A DNA stretch of 30,715 bases from BP-133 sp040756995 (GCA_040756995.1 JBFLYK010000073.1:1-30715); one strand, 5' to 3'. Positions 6,601 to 17,696 are shown, numbered from the stretch's first letter. Numbers and translations are program-made. The notes: generated from the sequence alone by a model not told the origin.

Positions 6601-9600
6601 GAACGACGCTTCGACCGTAGCGGGTTGGGAACGCCGATCCAGGTGGGGTGCTCGCCGTGGCCTTCGAGCACGCTCACGAGGTTGGCCTTGGCCGGCAGCT
6701 CGGCGCCGTCGAGGAGTGCCCGCAGGGGCGCGGCGGCCGGGTCGGCACCGTGCCGCACCGCTTCGTCGGCCAGGAGCGCGCCGACCTCGGTCCACAGCTC
6801 GGCCTCCGAGGGACCGAGGTGCTCGGCCAGCGTGGCGATGAGCTGTCCGAGGTGGTTGACCAGCACGTAGTAGCTGAACCGCTGCCAGACCTCGGCTTCC
6901 CCGTACAGCGCCGGGCTGCCGGCGGCGATGAGCGCACCGAACCGGTCGGCCGCCTCGGGGTGCTGACGGTTGAGGCTGCCGCCTTCCAGGTCGCGAACGA
7001 CGAAGCGGACGGGCCAGCCGTCCACCAGGGCGACGAGGGAGTTCTGGGTGTGGGCTTCGAGGCCGATTCCGTACCGGACGACGAGCCGGGTAACGGGCCG
7101 CAACGACAGCTCGAGGTAGCGCCGGAGCCAGGCGCGCGCCGCCGACTGAGCGGTCTCACCGCCTGCGGTCTGCTGCACGGCCCGGATCACCGGCGGGACG
7201 CCGTCGACCGGGTCGGGCTCGAGCAGCGCCGCCACCACCATCGGCGACGCCGCACCGGCGATCGGCGGGCCTTCGCGGTACAACACGGCGCTCGCCGCCC
7301 GGAGGGCCTCGGCGTCGGCGGCCGGGCCACCCCCGGGCGCGATGAGCCGGCGGAAGCCGAGCTCGTGCAGCACACCGAAGGCGCCGGGCGGCCCGTCGAC
7401 GGCGGCGTCGAGATCGCCGAGGGCGCCCAGCGCGCCGCTGGTGTCGAGGCTGCGGCGGACCTGCTCGGCGGGGTTGTTCCGCACGAAGTTGGTGATCCGC
7501 ACCGACAGCGGCAGCTTCAGCTGCCGTCCGGACGCCGGATCCCAGACGGTGCGGACGGAGGCGGTGGGATGCACGTCCGATCCGAGCGGGCCGAGGGAGA
7601 CGAGTCGACCGGCGCCGATCATGTCCTGCACGATCGGAAGCCGGGCGAGGTGTTCGGCCTGCCAGGGGTGGCACGGCAGCAGCGGCCAGGTGGCGCGGAC
7701 GGGACCGAGTTGGCCGGCGGCCGCGTCGCACAGCGCCGGCGGCGGGTCGAGCGATCGCACCGTGGGCAGACGGTCCTCCTCCAGCAGGCTCGGGTCGACC
7801 GCCAGCCAGTGGAGCGGGAAGGCCGCGCCCAGCTCCGGCGCGTAGCGCTCGAGGTCGGCCGGCGTGAAACCGACCGACGCCTTGGGCGCCGGGTGGAACG
7901 GATGCCCGACCCGCAGGCTCTGTTCGGCGGCGAGGAAGGGGTTCGGGGCGTGCCACGGATCGACCGTCCCGGTGACGGGCAGGCGCTCGAGGAACGTGCA
8001 CGTCCTGATGGCGCTGTCGGCGACCAGCGCGTCGAAGCCGCCCGAGGTGCTGGCCCCCTCTTCGGCGCTCAGCTCGGTGGCCACCAGCCGGGCGAGTTCC
8101 GAGCGGCCGACGGCTTCGCCCGTCCGGAGCGTGAAGCCCGGCCGGAACCGGTGATGACCCATCAGCGAGTGATAGGCGAGCGAGGCGACCACGGCCCGGC
8201 GGGTGCGGGCGAACGGGATCGTGAGGGTCGAGCCGACCACGACCGGCTCGACGCCCGACTCCCGCAGGAAGCAGTTGAGGAGCCGCTCGCAGGCGGCGTG
8301 TTCGGCCAGCTCGGCCGCCCGGTCGTCGCCGGCCAGGAACGGGTTGCCGGCCCGACCCGTGCCGCTCGGCATGCTTCCACCGCCGCTGCCCACCCGGGCC
8401 AGGAGCGGACCGAGCACGAGCTTCGTGGGCCAGCTGGCGGCGTGGAACAGCTGCCGCTCGGTGATGTCCGCCGCCGGCGGGGGGAGGTCGACGCCCGATC
8501 GGGCGGCGCGGACGACATCACCCAATCGCCGCCACACCATGTCCTCGTCAATGCCGTAGGCACTCAACAGGGCCCGGCCAACGGCCTGGAACGCCACTTC
8601 GACCGTGAGGGTCTGGAACCACCCCAGCAGCTCCTCGGGGGTGCTGGCCCAGAGGCTGTTGGGCGCGCCGGGCTTCACGTCGTAGCCGGGATCGGGTAGG
8701 CCGGCCGTAGCCAGCCACGGCCGGTGCAGGCGAACGGTGTCGTGGTCACGCAGCACGACACCCGTGACCCGGCCCGCCTCGCAGGCCAGGACGGCGTTCT
8801 GACCGTGAAGCTCGGGCATGAACCCGAGCCCGAAACAGGCCAGCGCCAGTTCACTGACGACGCGGGCGACATCGTCGAACACCGCCAGTGCCGCCGCCGG
8901 AGAATCCGGATCGTCGCCGCGGTCGGCGATGAGGCGGGCGAGACCCGGCGCAGTTCCGTCTTCGGGATTCACGACGCCGAGCGCGCCGAGCGGGACGAGG
9001 CTGTGGTGGGTGTCGACGGCGATGCCGGCCGGCCACACCCGCAGCAGACAGCCGAGGTGGCCGGGCTTGTCGGTGTAGCGCGCCGCGCCGTGACCCGGGG
9101 GGGCGAAGGCCCACCAGGCCTGCTCGTCGCAGACGTGCAGGCGACCGTCGAGGGCGGCGTGCCGGGCGGCGGCCGCCTCCAGGAGACGCTGCGCCCGGGC
9201 GGCGTTGGCCAGATAGCGGGGAGGCAGCAGCCGCGCCGCGCCGAGCGTCGAGATCCCGATGGGCAGCTTCACGTGGACCGGCGATGGCCCGGCGGCCGGC
9301 ACCAATGTCCGGGTCGACGCCGTCGGGTGGAAGGCGCCGAGGCCCTGCGCCACCGGTACGCAGACGCCGTCGCGCCATTCGGCGGCGAACACGTCTTCGA
9401 GGACGTGGGCGTGCTGCCAGGGATGCACCGGCAGCACGACATGGTCGGGCCCGTCGACGCCGACTGCCGCCATCGCCGAGCCGAGCACGGCGCGTTCGTC
9501 GGCCGACAGGAGCGCATCGGCCGGTGAAGGATCACGGTCCGGACTTGCCGACGCCCCGCGGCGGGCCGCTTCGCCGTTGGTCACCCGGGCCAGCGCCAGC

Positions 9601-10271
9601 GCTTCGGCCAACCGGTCAACGCGGCCGGACTCGAGGTGATCGCGACGGACCGCCACCCAGTCGAGGGCGAAGGGACGGCCCGCCGCCGGGGAGTACCGGC
9701 GGTAGCGGGCCTGGTCCCAACCGTGACGGGCCCGAGCGGTGGGGTGGAACGGCCGGTCGCCGAGGGCGGTGAGCGCCTCCCAGTCGAGCAGCGTCGGGCG
9801 GGCGGCGGTGCTCACCCGACCCCACGTCCACTCGGCGCCCCGGAGGAGCGCGCCATGGCTCACGGCCAGCTCCAACCCTTCGAGGACCTCGTCGACGTTC
9901 GCCGGCCGGCCCTCGGCCAGCCCGTCCACCACGACCTCGAGGAGTTCGCGGGGGCTGAGGGGCACCGGACCGATGCCGTCGGGCCCGAGCAGGAGAACGG
10001 GCGGGCGGCTCAACCGGTAGGGCTGGAGGGCGGCCGCCGGGCGGGCGCGAAAGACCAGGGCCTCGGCACCGAGGCCGACCTGGACGTGGCGCTCGTCGCC
10101 GGCCAGCGGCAGATACAGCGCTCCCGCCACCGATCCGATCCGCCCCCGGGACCGGAAGCCGAAGAGATCTTCGGCGATCAGCCCGTCCACCAACGACCGG
10201 AGGACGTCGCCTTCGGTCTGCCGCCGATCGTCGTCGGGGGCGGCGGAAATGTTCCTCAGCCTGGAAGCCAT
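6597..10271 (-). CDS. Tandem double IucA/IucC NIS siderophore synthetase (1224 aa)
   Basis: One reading frame carries two complete IucA/IucC units. Unit 1 has HPTARARHGW (His176), VHPWQ (His283), HPTASTRT, VKLPIGIST, ELHGQN (His489) and RDHDTVR. Unit 2 has HPAPKASVGF (His793), CHPWQ (His868), HPTASVRT, LKLPLSVRITN, EAHTQN (His1074) and RDLEGG. HPWQ and the HxQN histidines are each exactly 585 residues apart, so the two units have the same internal layout. Family members are normally about 600 aa, so this is a fusion of two enzymes able to make two successive bonds. Unit 1 is more divergent: Arg replaces the usual Lys in the first motif and the RDxxG motif is changed. The ATG at 10269-10271 overlaps the SbnA-like stop by 16 bases; a start 48 bases upstream is possible but less likely. 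Confidence 0.9.
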   Translation of the reverse strand: MASRLRNISAAPDDDRRQTEGDVLRSLVDGLIAEDLFGFRSRGRIGSVAGALYLPLAGDERHVQVGLGAEALVFRARPAAALQPYRLSRPPVLLLGPDGIGPVPLSPRELLEVVVDGLAEGRPANVDEVLEGLELAVSHGALLRGAEWTWGRVSTAARPTLLDWEALTALGDRPFHPTARARHGWDQARYRRYSPAAGRPFALDWVAVRRDHLESGRVDRLAEALALARVTNGEAARRGASASPDRDPSPADALLSADERAVLGSAMAAVGVDGPDHVVLPVHPWQHAHVLEDVFAAEWRDGVCVPVAQGLGAFHPTASTRTLVPAAGPSPVHVKLPIGISTLGAARLLPPRYLANAARAQRLLEAAAARHAALDGRLHVCDEQAWWAFAPPGHGAARYTDKPGHLGCLLRVWPAGIAVDTHHSLVPLGALGVVNPEDGTAPGLARLIADRGDDPDSPAAALAVFDDVARVVSELALACFGLGFMPELHGQNAVLACEAGRVTGVVLRDHDTVRLHRPWLATAGLPDPGYDVKPGAPNSLWASTPEELLGWFQTLTVEVAFQAVGRALLSAYGIDEDMVWRRLGDVVRAARSGVDLPPPAADITERQLFHAASWPTKLVLGPLLARVGSGGGSMPSGTGRAGNPFLAGDDRAAELAEHAACERLLNCFLRESGVEPVVVGSTLTIPFARTRRAVVASLAYHSLMGHHRFRPGFTLRTGEAVGRSELARLVATELSAEEGASTSGGFDALVADSAIRTCTFLERLPVTGTVDPWHAPNPFLAAEQSLRVGHPFHPAPKASVGFTPADLERYAPELGAAFPLHWLAVDPSLLEEDRLPTVRSLDPPPALCDAAAGQLGPVRATWPLLPCHPWQAEHLARLPIVQDMIGAGRLVSLGPLGSDVHPTASVRTVWDPASGRQLKLPLSVRITNFVRNNPAEQVRRSLDTSGALGALGDLDAAVDGPPGAFGVLHELGFRRLIAPGGGPAADAEALRAASAVLYREGPPIAGAASPMVVAALLEPDPVDGVPPVIRAVQQTAGGETAQSAARAWLRRYLELSLRPVTRLVVRYGIGLEAHTQNSLVALVDGWPVRFVVRDLEGGSLNRQHPEAADRFGALIAAGSPALYGEAEVWQRFSYYVLVNHLGQLIATLAEHLGPSEAELWTEVGALLADEAVRHGADPAAAPLRALLDGAELPAKANLVSVLEGHGEHPTWIGVPNPLRSKRRS

Positions 10272-11242
10272 GCCCCGATCTTGGCCTCCCGGGCTGCGTA
10301 ACCGACGGCTTTCGCCCACTCGTCGTCGTAGATCTGGTCGAGGTAACGGTCGCCTCGATCGGGCAGAACCGTGAGCACCTGCCAGTCGTCGGGCAGGCGA
10401 GGACGGAGCTGTTCGATCGCCGCCACCGCCGCGCCCGACGAGCCGCCGGCGAGAATCCCTTCACTGTTGGCCAGTGCCCGGCAACCGGCCACCGCCTCGC
10501 GATCCGAGATGTAGACGACCTCGTCGATCTCGGCCGGGGCGAGCAGCTCGGGGCGGCGGCCGGCACCGAGGCCGGGGACGTGCCGGGGACCGGCCGGACC
10601 GCCGAAGATCACGGAACCGGTGGCGTCGACGGCCACGACGTGCAGGCCCGGAAACGCGCCCCGCAAGCGGCGGGCCAGACCGAGGATCGTGCCGGTCGTG
10701 CTGACCGGCACCACCAGGCAGTCGAGCGGCCGGTCGAGATCGGCCAGGATCTCGACCGCGGTGCTGTGGTAGTGCGCCTGCCAGTTGCGCTCGTTGGCGT
10801 ACTGGTTGACCCATACGCTGCCGGGGTCGTCGCGGCAGAGCTCCACCACGCGCCGCAGCCGGGCGGCGAGATAGCAGCCGTGCTCATCCGGTTCGGTGAC
10901 GAGTTCCACCCGGGCGCCGAGGCTGTGGAGGATGCGAAGATTGGCCGGCGTGGTCTTGGGGTCGACGACGCAGGTGAACTCGAGGTCGTAGACCCGGGCG
11001 GCGGTGGCCAGGGCGATGCCGAAGTTCCCCGACGAGCTCTCGATCAGGTGGCTGGTCGGCGAGATGGTGCCGTCGGCCAGTCCCCGTTCGATGATGTAGG
11101 CCGCCGAGCGGTCTTTCATGCTGCCGCTCGGGTTCATGAGCTCCAGCTTGGCGACGACCGTCGGGCCCGGCGGCGGAAACTGCCGGCCGAGAGCGACCAG
11201 CGGAGTCCGGCCGACGCACGCCGCCACGGAACTGTAAAGCAT
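10256..11242 (-). CDS. sbnA: SbnA-like PLP enzyme (cysteine synthase fold)
   Basis: The 328-aa protein is a fold-type II PLP enzyme: NPSGSMKDRSA with PLP Lys43, ESSSGNFGIALA binding the substrate carboxylate, PVSTTGT as phosphate loop near residue 182, and AGGSSGAAVAA near the C-terminus. SbnA of staphyloferrin B joins O-phosphoserine and glutamate to N-(2-amino-2-carboxyethyl)glutamate, which SbnB then splits to 2,3-diaminopropionate. Position at the head of a NIS synthetase operon supports the SbnA role over cysteine or cystathionine synthesis. The ATG at 11240-11242 follows GAAAGG at good spacing. No SbnB gene is visible nearby. The gene starts 37 bases after the MacB-like gene, with a degenerate iron-box-like dyad in the gap. 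Confidence 0.83.
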   Translation of the reverse strand: MLYSSVAACVGRTPLVALGRQFPPPGPTVVAKLELMNPSGSMKDRSAAYIIERGLADGTISPTSHLIESSSGNFGIALATAARVYDLEFTCVVDPKTTPANLRILHSLGARVELVTEPDEHGCYLAARLRRVVELCRDDPGSVWVNQYANERNWQAHYHSTAVEILADLDRPLDCLVVPVSTTGTILGLARRLRGAFPGLHVVAVDATGSVIFGGPAGPRHVPGLGAGRRPELLAPAEIDEVVYISDREAVAGCRALANSEGILAGGSSGAAVAAIEQLRPRLPDDWQVLTVLPDRGDRYLDQIYDDEWAKAVGYAAREAKIGAWLPG

Positions 11243-11257
11243 TCCTTACCTTTCGGA

Positions 11258-11271
11258 GTAGGACCGCCTTA
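11258..11271 (-). promoter_or_regulatory. Degenerate copy of the 14-bp dyad before the siderophore operon
   Basis: On the minus strand this reads TAAGGCGGTCCTAC, which matches the TAAGG-N4-CCTAA pattern seen twice before the FhuF-like gene, except for the last base. It lies 16 bases upstream of the SbnA-like start, inside the 37-base gap after the MacB-like gene. The same regulator could act at both sites and control synthesis and reduction together. One degenerate match in a short gap may also be chance. Confidence 0.45.
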
Positions 11272-11279
11272 CAGTGACG

Positions 11280-12500
11280 TTACTCGTAGCGCAGGGCCTC
11301 GATCGGAGTCAGGCGGGCGGCGCGCTCGGCGGGATACACGCCGGAGAGGATCCCGACCACCACTGACACGATCAGGGCGGCGAGCACCGCGGCGATGCTC
11401 GCTTCGGCCCGGATCTCGCCCAGGGGCTGGCGCGTCGCGGCCAGGCCGGTGACGATCCCCAGCAGACCGCCGAGCAGCGTGACGATCACCGCCTCGATGA
11501 GGAACTGCGAGCGGATGTCGTGGCGCTGGGCGCCGAGGGCCTTGCGGATGCCGATCTCGTGGGTCCGCTCGGTGACGCTGACCAGCATGATGTTCATCAC
11601 GCCGATCCCGCCGATCGTGAGCGAGATCAAGGCCACCGCCAGCAGCAACTGGTTGAACCGGCCGGACACGGAGTCCGTCGACCGCACGAGGTCGTGGGCG
11701 GTGAACATCATGTAGTCGGGACTGTCGGACGGCGACAGCCCGTGCGTCTGGCGCAGCACCATGTCGACCTGGGCCTTGACCGCCGGCACCTGCTCGGGGG
11801 AGCCGGCCAGGATCCCGAGCACCCCGTACGAATCGACGTGCCCGACGACGCTGTCGATCCCGGTGCTGAGCGGGATGAAGACGATGTCGTCCTGGTTGTA
11901 GGTGGCGATCGTCCCCTTGCGTTCCATCACGCCGATGACCTTGAAGGACACGTTGTTGATCGTGATCTTCTGGCCCACCGGCTCCACACTCTTGTCGAAG
12001 AGGTGGTCGACGACCTCGGCCCCGAGGACCGCCACCTTGGCGTGGTCGGCTTCGTCGGTCTCGTTGTAGAACACGCCGCTCGACAGCTTGACGTTGTAGA
12101 TCGGGGCCAGGCCCGGCGGCGTGGCGGCGAAGTCGGCCGGGCTGTAGGAGACGTCCTCCCATGTGACCGTCACCCGCCCCGTGCGGGCCACCGGCTCGAC
12201 GGCCACGATGTCGGGGGCCCGGTCCTTGTCCCGCAGCGCTTCGACGTCGGACGGGCGGAGCCGGGTGAAGCGGGCCCTGGTACCGGACTCGTTGTCGGGG
12301 TTCTCGTTGGGCAGGATCCAGACGGCCCGGGTCCCGAGGGCGTCCATCCGCCGTTGCAACAGGCTCTTCGAGCCGGTCACCACACCGACCAGCAGGATGA
12401 CGGCGGCCGTGCCGATCAGCACGCCGAGCAAGGTCAGTGTCGTTCGCAGTCGCGTCGACCCCAGCGCCCGCAACGCCAACCGCACGTTCGCGATGGTCAC
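11280..12500 (-). CDS. MacB/FtsX-type ABC transporter permease (no ATPase domain)
   Basis: The 406-aa protein has the MacB permease layout: one N-terminal membrane helix (LTLLGVLIGTAAVILLVGV), a large periplasm-side MacB_PCD region, and three C-terminal helices of the FtsX domain. It includes the conserved GGIGVMNIMLVSVTERTHEI and GIRKALGAQ, and ends PIEALRYE. Such permeases pair with a separate MacB-type ATPase for export or mechanotransmission; no ATPase gene is present here. The GTG at 12498-12500 follows a strong GGGGAGGGGGA ribosome site. It lies between LtrA (27-base gap) and the SbnA-like gene (37-base gap), all leftward. PvdT, a MacB-type protein, exports pyoverdine, so a siderophore export role is a reasonable guess only. 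Confidence 0.85.
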   Translation of the reverse strand: MTIANVRLALRALGSTRLRTTLTLLGVLIGTAAVILLVGVVTGSKSLLQRRMDALGTRAVWILPNENPDNESGTRARFTRLRPSDVEALRDKDRAPDIVAVEPVARTGRVTVTWEDVSYSPADFAATPPGLAPIYNVKLSSGVFYNETDEADHAKVAVLGAEVVDHLFDKSVEPVGQKITINNVSFKVIGVMERKGTIATYNQDDIVFIPLSTGIDSVVGHVDSYGVLGILAGSPEQVPAVKAQVDMVLRQTHGLSPSDSPDYMMFTAHDLVRSTDSVSGRFNQLLLAVALISLTIGGIGVMNIMLVSVTERTHEIGIRKALGAQRHDIRSQFLIEAVIVTLLGGLLGIVTGLAATRQPLGEIRAEASIAAVLAALIVSVVVGILSGVYPAERAARLTPIEALRYE

Positions 12501-12527
12501 GGCTCCCCCTCCCCCCGGCGGCGGAGC

Positions 12528-13739
12528 CTACCGCGGTGAGGCCTGCAGCACCTCGTCTGCGGAACGGGGCGGGGCGGGCTCGAAGCAGCGGCCGATGACC
12601 GCCACCGCCACCAGGGCGGCCACGACGAGGCCGGTGGCGAGGACCGGTTGCGGCGTGACGCTCGACGACAGGATCAGGCCCACGGCGACGGGGACGCCGT
12701 AGGTCTTGATCGGACCGGGCGTCTTGGTGGCGTAGTGCAGCATCCACACCGCCAGCAGGAAGATCGAGACCGGGACGGTGATGGCGAAACCGGCCTGGGT
12801 GTCGGTGAGCTTCGAGTGGTGGGTGGCCTGGTCGACGGCCACCGCCAGGCCGGCCCCCGCCGCGGCCGCGCTGGCGAACACGACGTAGTGGCCGTAGCCC
12901 CAGAGGAATGCGCCCCGGAGCGACTCTGTGAAGGTCTGCCGGGCCCGGGCGACGACCTGTTCCCCGGGCATGTCGAAGTACATCCACCACATGAAGAAGA
13001 CGATCAGGATGCCGCCGATGATGACCGGCGCCAGATCGCCGAAGGTGCTGGTGCTGTCCAGCGCGGTCTGCACCCCGACGGTGGCCGCCAGCACCGACTC
13101 CCCCAGGACGATGATGGTGAAGAGGCCGTAGCGCTCGGCGATATGGCCGGGATGCCAGGGCGTGCGCCGGGCCGATTCCGCCCAGTACGGGATGGCCAGC
13201 TCGAGGCCCGCCAGGACGACGAAGCCGACGAGTCCGGCGCCGTCGTGCAGGCCGAGGCGGGCCACCCAGCCGATCTGGACCAGGGTGAGGCCGGCGGCGT
13301 AGCGCAGCGTGCAGCGCCGCCCGTCCGGGTGGGAGGCGGCGGCCCGGAGCCACTGGGCCACCATGGCCATCCGCATGATCACGTAGCCCAGCGTGGCCAC
13401 GCCGAAGTCGTGGTCGGCGAGCCCTCGGGGCACGCCGGCGGCCACGACCAGTACACCGGTCATCTGCAGGAACACGGCGATGCGGTACACGGCGTCGTCG
13501 GTGTCGTAGGCGGAGGCAAACCAGGTGAAGTTCATCCACGCCCACCAGATCCCGAAGAAGATCAGGGGGAAGGCGACGAGCACCTCGCCGGCGTGACCCT
13601 CCACCAGGCCGTGGTGGAGCCCCTCGGCCGCCTGAGCGATGGCGACCACGAACGTCAGATCGAAGAACAGCTCGAGCGGGGTCGCGGACCGATGGGACTG
13701 CTCAGGGTCGCGCCCCGTCATGGGCACATGCAATTGCAT
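12528..13739 (-). CDS. LtrA-family (low temperature requirement A) membrane protein
   Basis: The 403-aa protein begins with the LtrA signature ATPLELFFDLTFVVAIAQ, followed by FFGIWWAWMNFTWFASAYDTDD and later ERYGLFTIIVLGESVLA, all hallmarks of the family. About ten to twelve membrane segments are visible. LtrA was named from a Listeria cold-growth mutant; the molecular function is not established. Start choice is unsure: ATG 13739 is taken, ATG 13721 would remove six residues, and ATG 13787 would overlap the preceding gene by 29 bases. A perfect 14-bp palindrome spans the two nearer starts. It is transcribed with the LLM oxidoreductase upstream and the MacB-type permease downstream. Confidence 0.85.
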   Translation of the reverse strand: MQLHVPMTGRDPEQSHRSATPLELFFDLTFVVAIAQAAEGLHHGLVEGHAGEVLVAFPLIFFGIWWAWMNFTWFASAYDTDDAVYRIAVFLQMTGVLVVAAGVPRGLADHDFGVATLGYVIMRMAMVAQWLRAAASHPDGRRCTLRYAAGLTLVQIGWVARLGLHDGAGLVGFVVLAGLELAIPYWAESARRTPWHPGHIAERYGLFTIIVLGESVLAATVGVQTALDSTSTFGDLAPVIIGGILIVFFMWWMYFDMPGEQVVARARQTFTESLRGAFLWGYGHYVVFASAAAAGAGLAVAVDQATHHSKLTDTQAGFAITVPVSIFLLAVWMLHYATKTPGPIKTYGVPVAVGLILSSSVTPQPVLATGLVVAALVAVAVIGRCFEPAPPRSADEVLQASPR

Positions 13740-13740
13740 G
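13727..13740. repeat. 14-bp perfect palindrome at the LtrA start
   Basis: CATGCAATTGCATG is perfectly symmetrical and AT-richer than its surroundings. It covers the ATG at 13739 and ends 5 bases before the alternative ATG at 13721. If translation starts at 13721 it would be an operator-like element; if at 13739 it is coding and may be incidental. Confidence 0.4.
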
Positions 13741-13758
13741 GCCCCATTGTTGTTCAGG

Positions 13759-14802
13759 TCAGGGGTCTTCCTCCCTGTTGACCTCATTTACGAGATCGAT
13801 GAGCTGGGCGAGGGTGTCGACCTTGTGCGGCAGGTCGCCGTCGATCTTGGCCTGGAGGGTCGTGATGCCGGCCCGGCGGTAGAGGCGGAGCCGGTCCTTG
13901 ACCATGGCCGGCGGGCCGAGAAGGTTGGTCTTGAGGCCGATGTCGCGGGGGACCCGCTCGGCGGCCTCTTCCCGCCGGCCGGCCAGCCACAGGTCCTGGA
14001 CGGCGGCGACGTCATCGGCGAACCCCTGCCGGGCGAAGGCGGCGTTGTAGAAGTTGGAGTCCTTGCCGCCCATGGCGCCGATCGTGAAGGCGTAGCCGCG
14101 GGCGTGGCGGGCGGCGGCCTCGTCGACGTCGTCGGTGAACTCGACGGCCACCGGGATCAGGAGATCGAGGTCGGCGAGTCGCCGGCCGGCGCCCGCCTTG
14201 GCGATCCCGGTCTCGATGAACGGCAGGAAGGCGTCGGCCCGTTCGGGGAGGAAGGCGTTGCCGATCCAACCGTCGGCGATCTCTCCGGTCAGCGCCAGGT
14301 TCTTCGGGCCGAGGGCGGCGATGTAAATGGGGACGGGCGCCTCGACCGGCAGCATCGACCGGATCGGCCGGCCCGGCCCGCCGGGCAGCGGCAGGTCGTA
14401 GATCCGGCCGTGGTACTCGAGCTTGTCCCCGGCCAGGGCCTTCCGGACGATATCGATGGTTTCCCGCGTGGCGGCCAGCGGTGACGTGAACCTGACGCCG
14501 TGCCAGCCCTCCATGACCTGCGGCCCGCTGGTGCCGAGACCGAGGAGGAACCGCCCGCCGGAGAGCGTCTGCAGCGAGGCGGCGGCCATGGCCAGGTTGG
14601 CCGGCGTGCGGGCGCCGACCTGGACGATGCCCGATCCCAGGCGGATCGATGTGGTGCGGGCGGCCAGGTAGGCCAACGGAGTCAGGGCGTCCTGCCCCCA
14701 CGCCTCCGGCACCCACACCGAGTGCGCTCCCAGTTTGTCGGCCTCCACGACGAAGTCGACGTCCTCCGTCGTGAGCACCACGCTGCCGATCGCCACTCGC
14801 AC
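13759..14802 (-). CDS. LLM-class (luciferase-like) F420-dependent oxidoreductase
   Basis: The 347-aa protein fits the bacterial luciferase-like TIM-barrel family: EADKLGAHSVWVPEAWGQDA near residue 20, RLGSGIVQVGARTPANLAM, and LSGGRFLLGLGTSGPQVMEG near residue 81. These segments are typical of the F420-dependent subgroup that is abundant in actinomycetes (Mer- and Fgd-like enzymes). They transfer hydride between F420 and a small organic substrate, which cannot be predicted here. The start is GTG at 14800-14802; a second GTG lies two codons inside. It is divergent from the carboxylase gene across an 85-base gap and is first in the long leftward run that leads into the siderophore genes. Confidence 0.87.
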   Translation of the reverse strand: MRVAIGSVVLTTEDVDFVVEADKLGAHSVWVPEAWGQDALTPLAYLAARTTSIRLGSGIVQVGARTPANLAMAAASLQTLSGGRFLLGLGTSGPQVMEGWHGVRFTSPLAATRETIDIVRKALAGDKLEYHGRIYDLPLPGGPGRPIRSMLPVEAPVPIYIAALGPKNLALTGEIADGWIGNAFLPERADAFLPFIETGIAKAGAGRRLADLDLLIPVAVEFTDDVDEAAARHARGYAFTIGAMGGKDSNFYNAAFARQGFADDVAAVQDLWLAGRREEAAERVPRDIGLKTNLLGPPAMVKDRLRLYRRAGITTLQAKIDGDLPHKVDTLAQLIDLVNEVNREEDP

Positions 14803-14847
14803 GGACGGTCACTCTAACACGGTCAGTTTCTCAAGTGAACTCAGTTA

Positions 14848-14865
14848 CCGGAAAACCGGTTCCGG
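14848..14865. repeat. Inverted repeat between the LLM gene and ppc
   Basis: CCGGAA (14848-14853) and TTCCGG (14860-14865) flank AACCGG, giving also the 8-bp palindrome AACCGGTT (14854-14861). It sits 22 bases before the ppc start in the divergent promoter region. It may be an operator or a 5' leader hairpin; CCGG-rich sequence also makes such repeats by chance. Confidence 0.35.
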
Positions 14866-14887
14866 CTGAGCGGCAAGACTGTCCGGC

Positions 14888-17599
<2,712 letters not shown>

Positions 17600-17606
17600 C
17601 CGGCGG

Positions 17607-17625
17607 CGGAGGTTAGACCTCTCCG
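17607..17625 (+). terminator. Possible hairpin terminator after ppc, no T tract
   Basis: CGGAGGT (17607-17613) pairs with ACCTC-T-CCG (17617-17625) with one bulged base and a 3-base loop, starting 8 bases after the ppc stop. There is no T run. It could be a U-less terminator or only an mRNA end-stabilising hairpin. Confidence 0.35.
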
Positions 17626-17696
17626 ACCGGCGGGCAAAGAACACTTGAAGAACCGGCGCTTGAACCCGAGGCCCGGCGATCTGGGGGACGTCCTGC

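Noticed and set aside
6648..8699. A long rightward open frame of 683 codons opposite the tandem synthetase
   Set aside because: It is the antisense shadow of a high-GC gene: composition is dominated by Gly, Arg, Glu and Gln without any domain, while the minus-strand frame has every synthetase motif.
11269..13545. A 758-codon leftward frame over the MacB-like and LtrA genes
   Set aside because: It crosses both real genes in another frame and is made mostly of Arg, Gly, His and Pro; the MacB and LtrA frames show clear family signatures.
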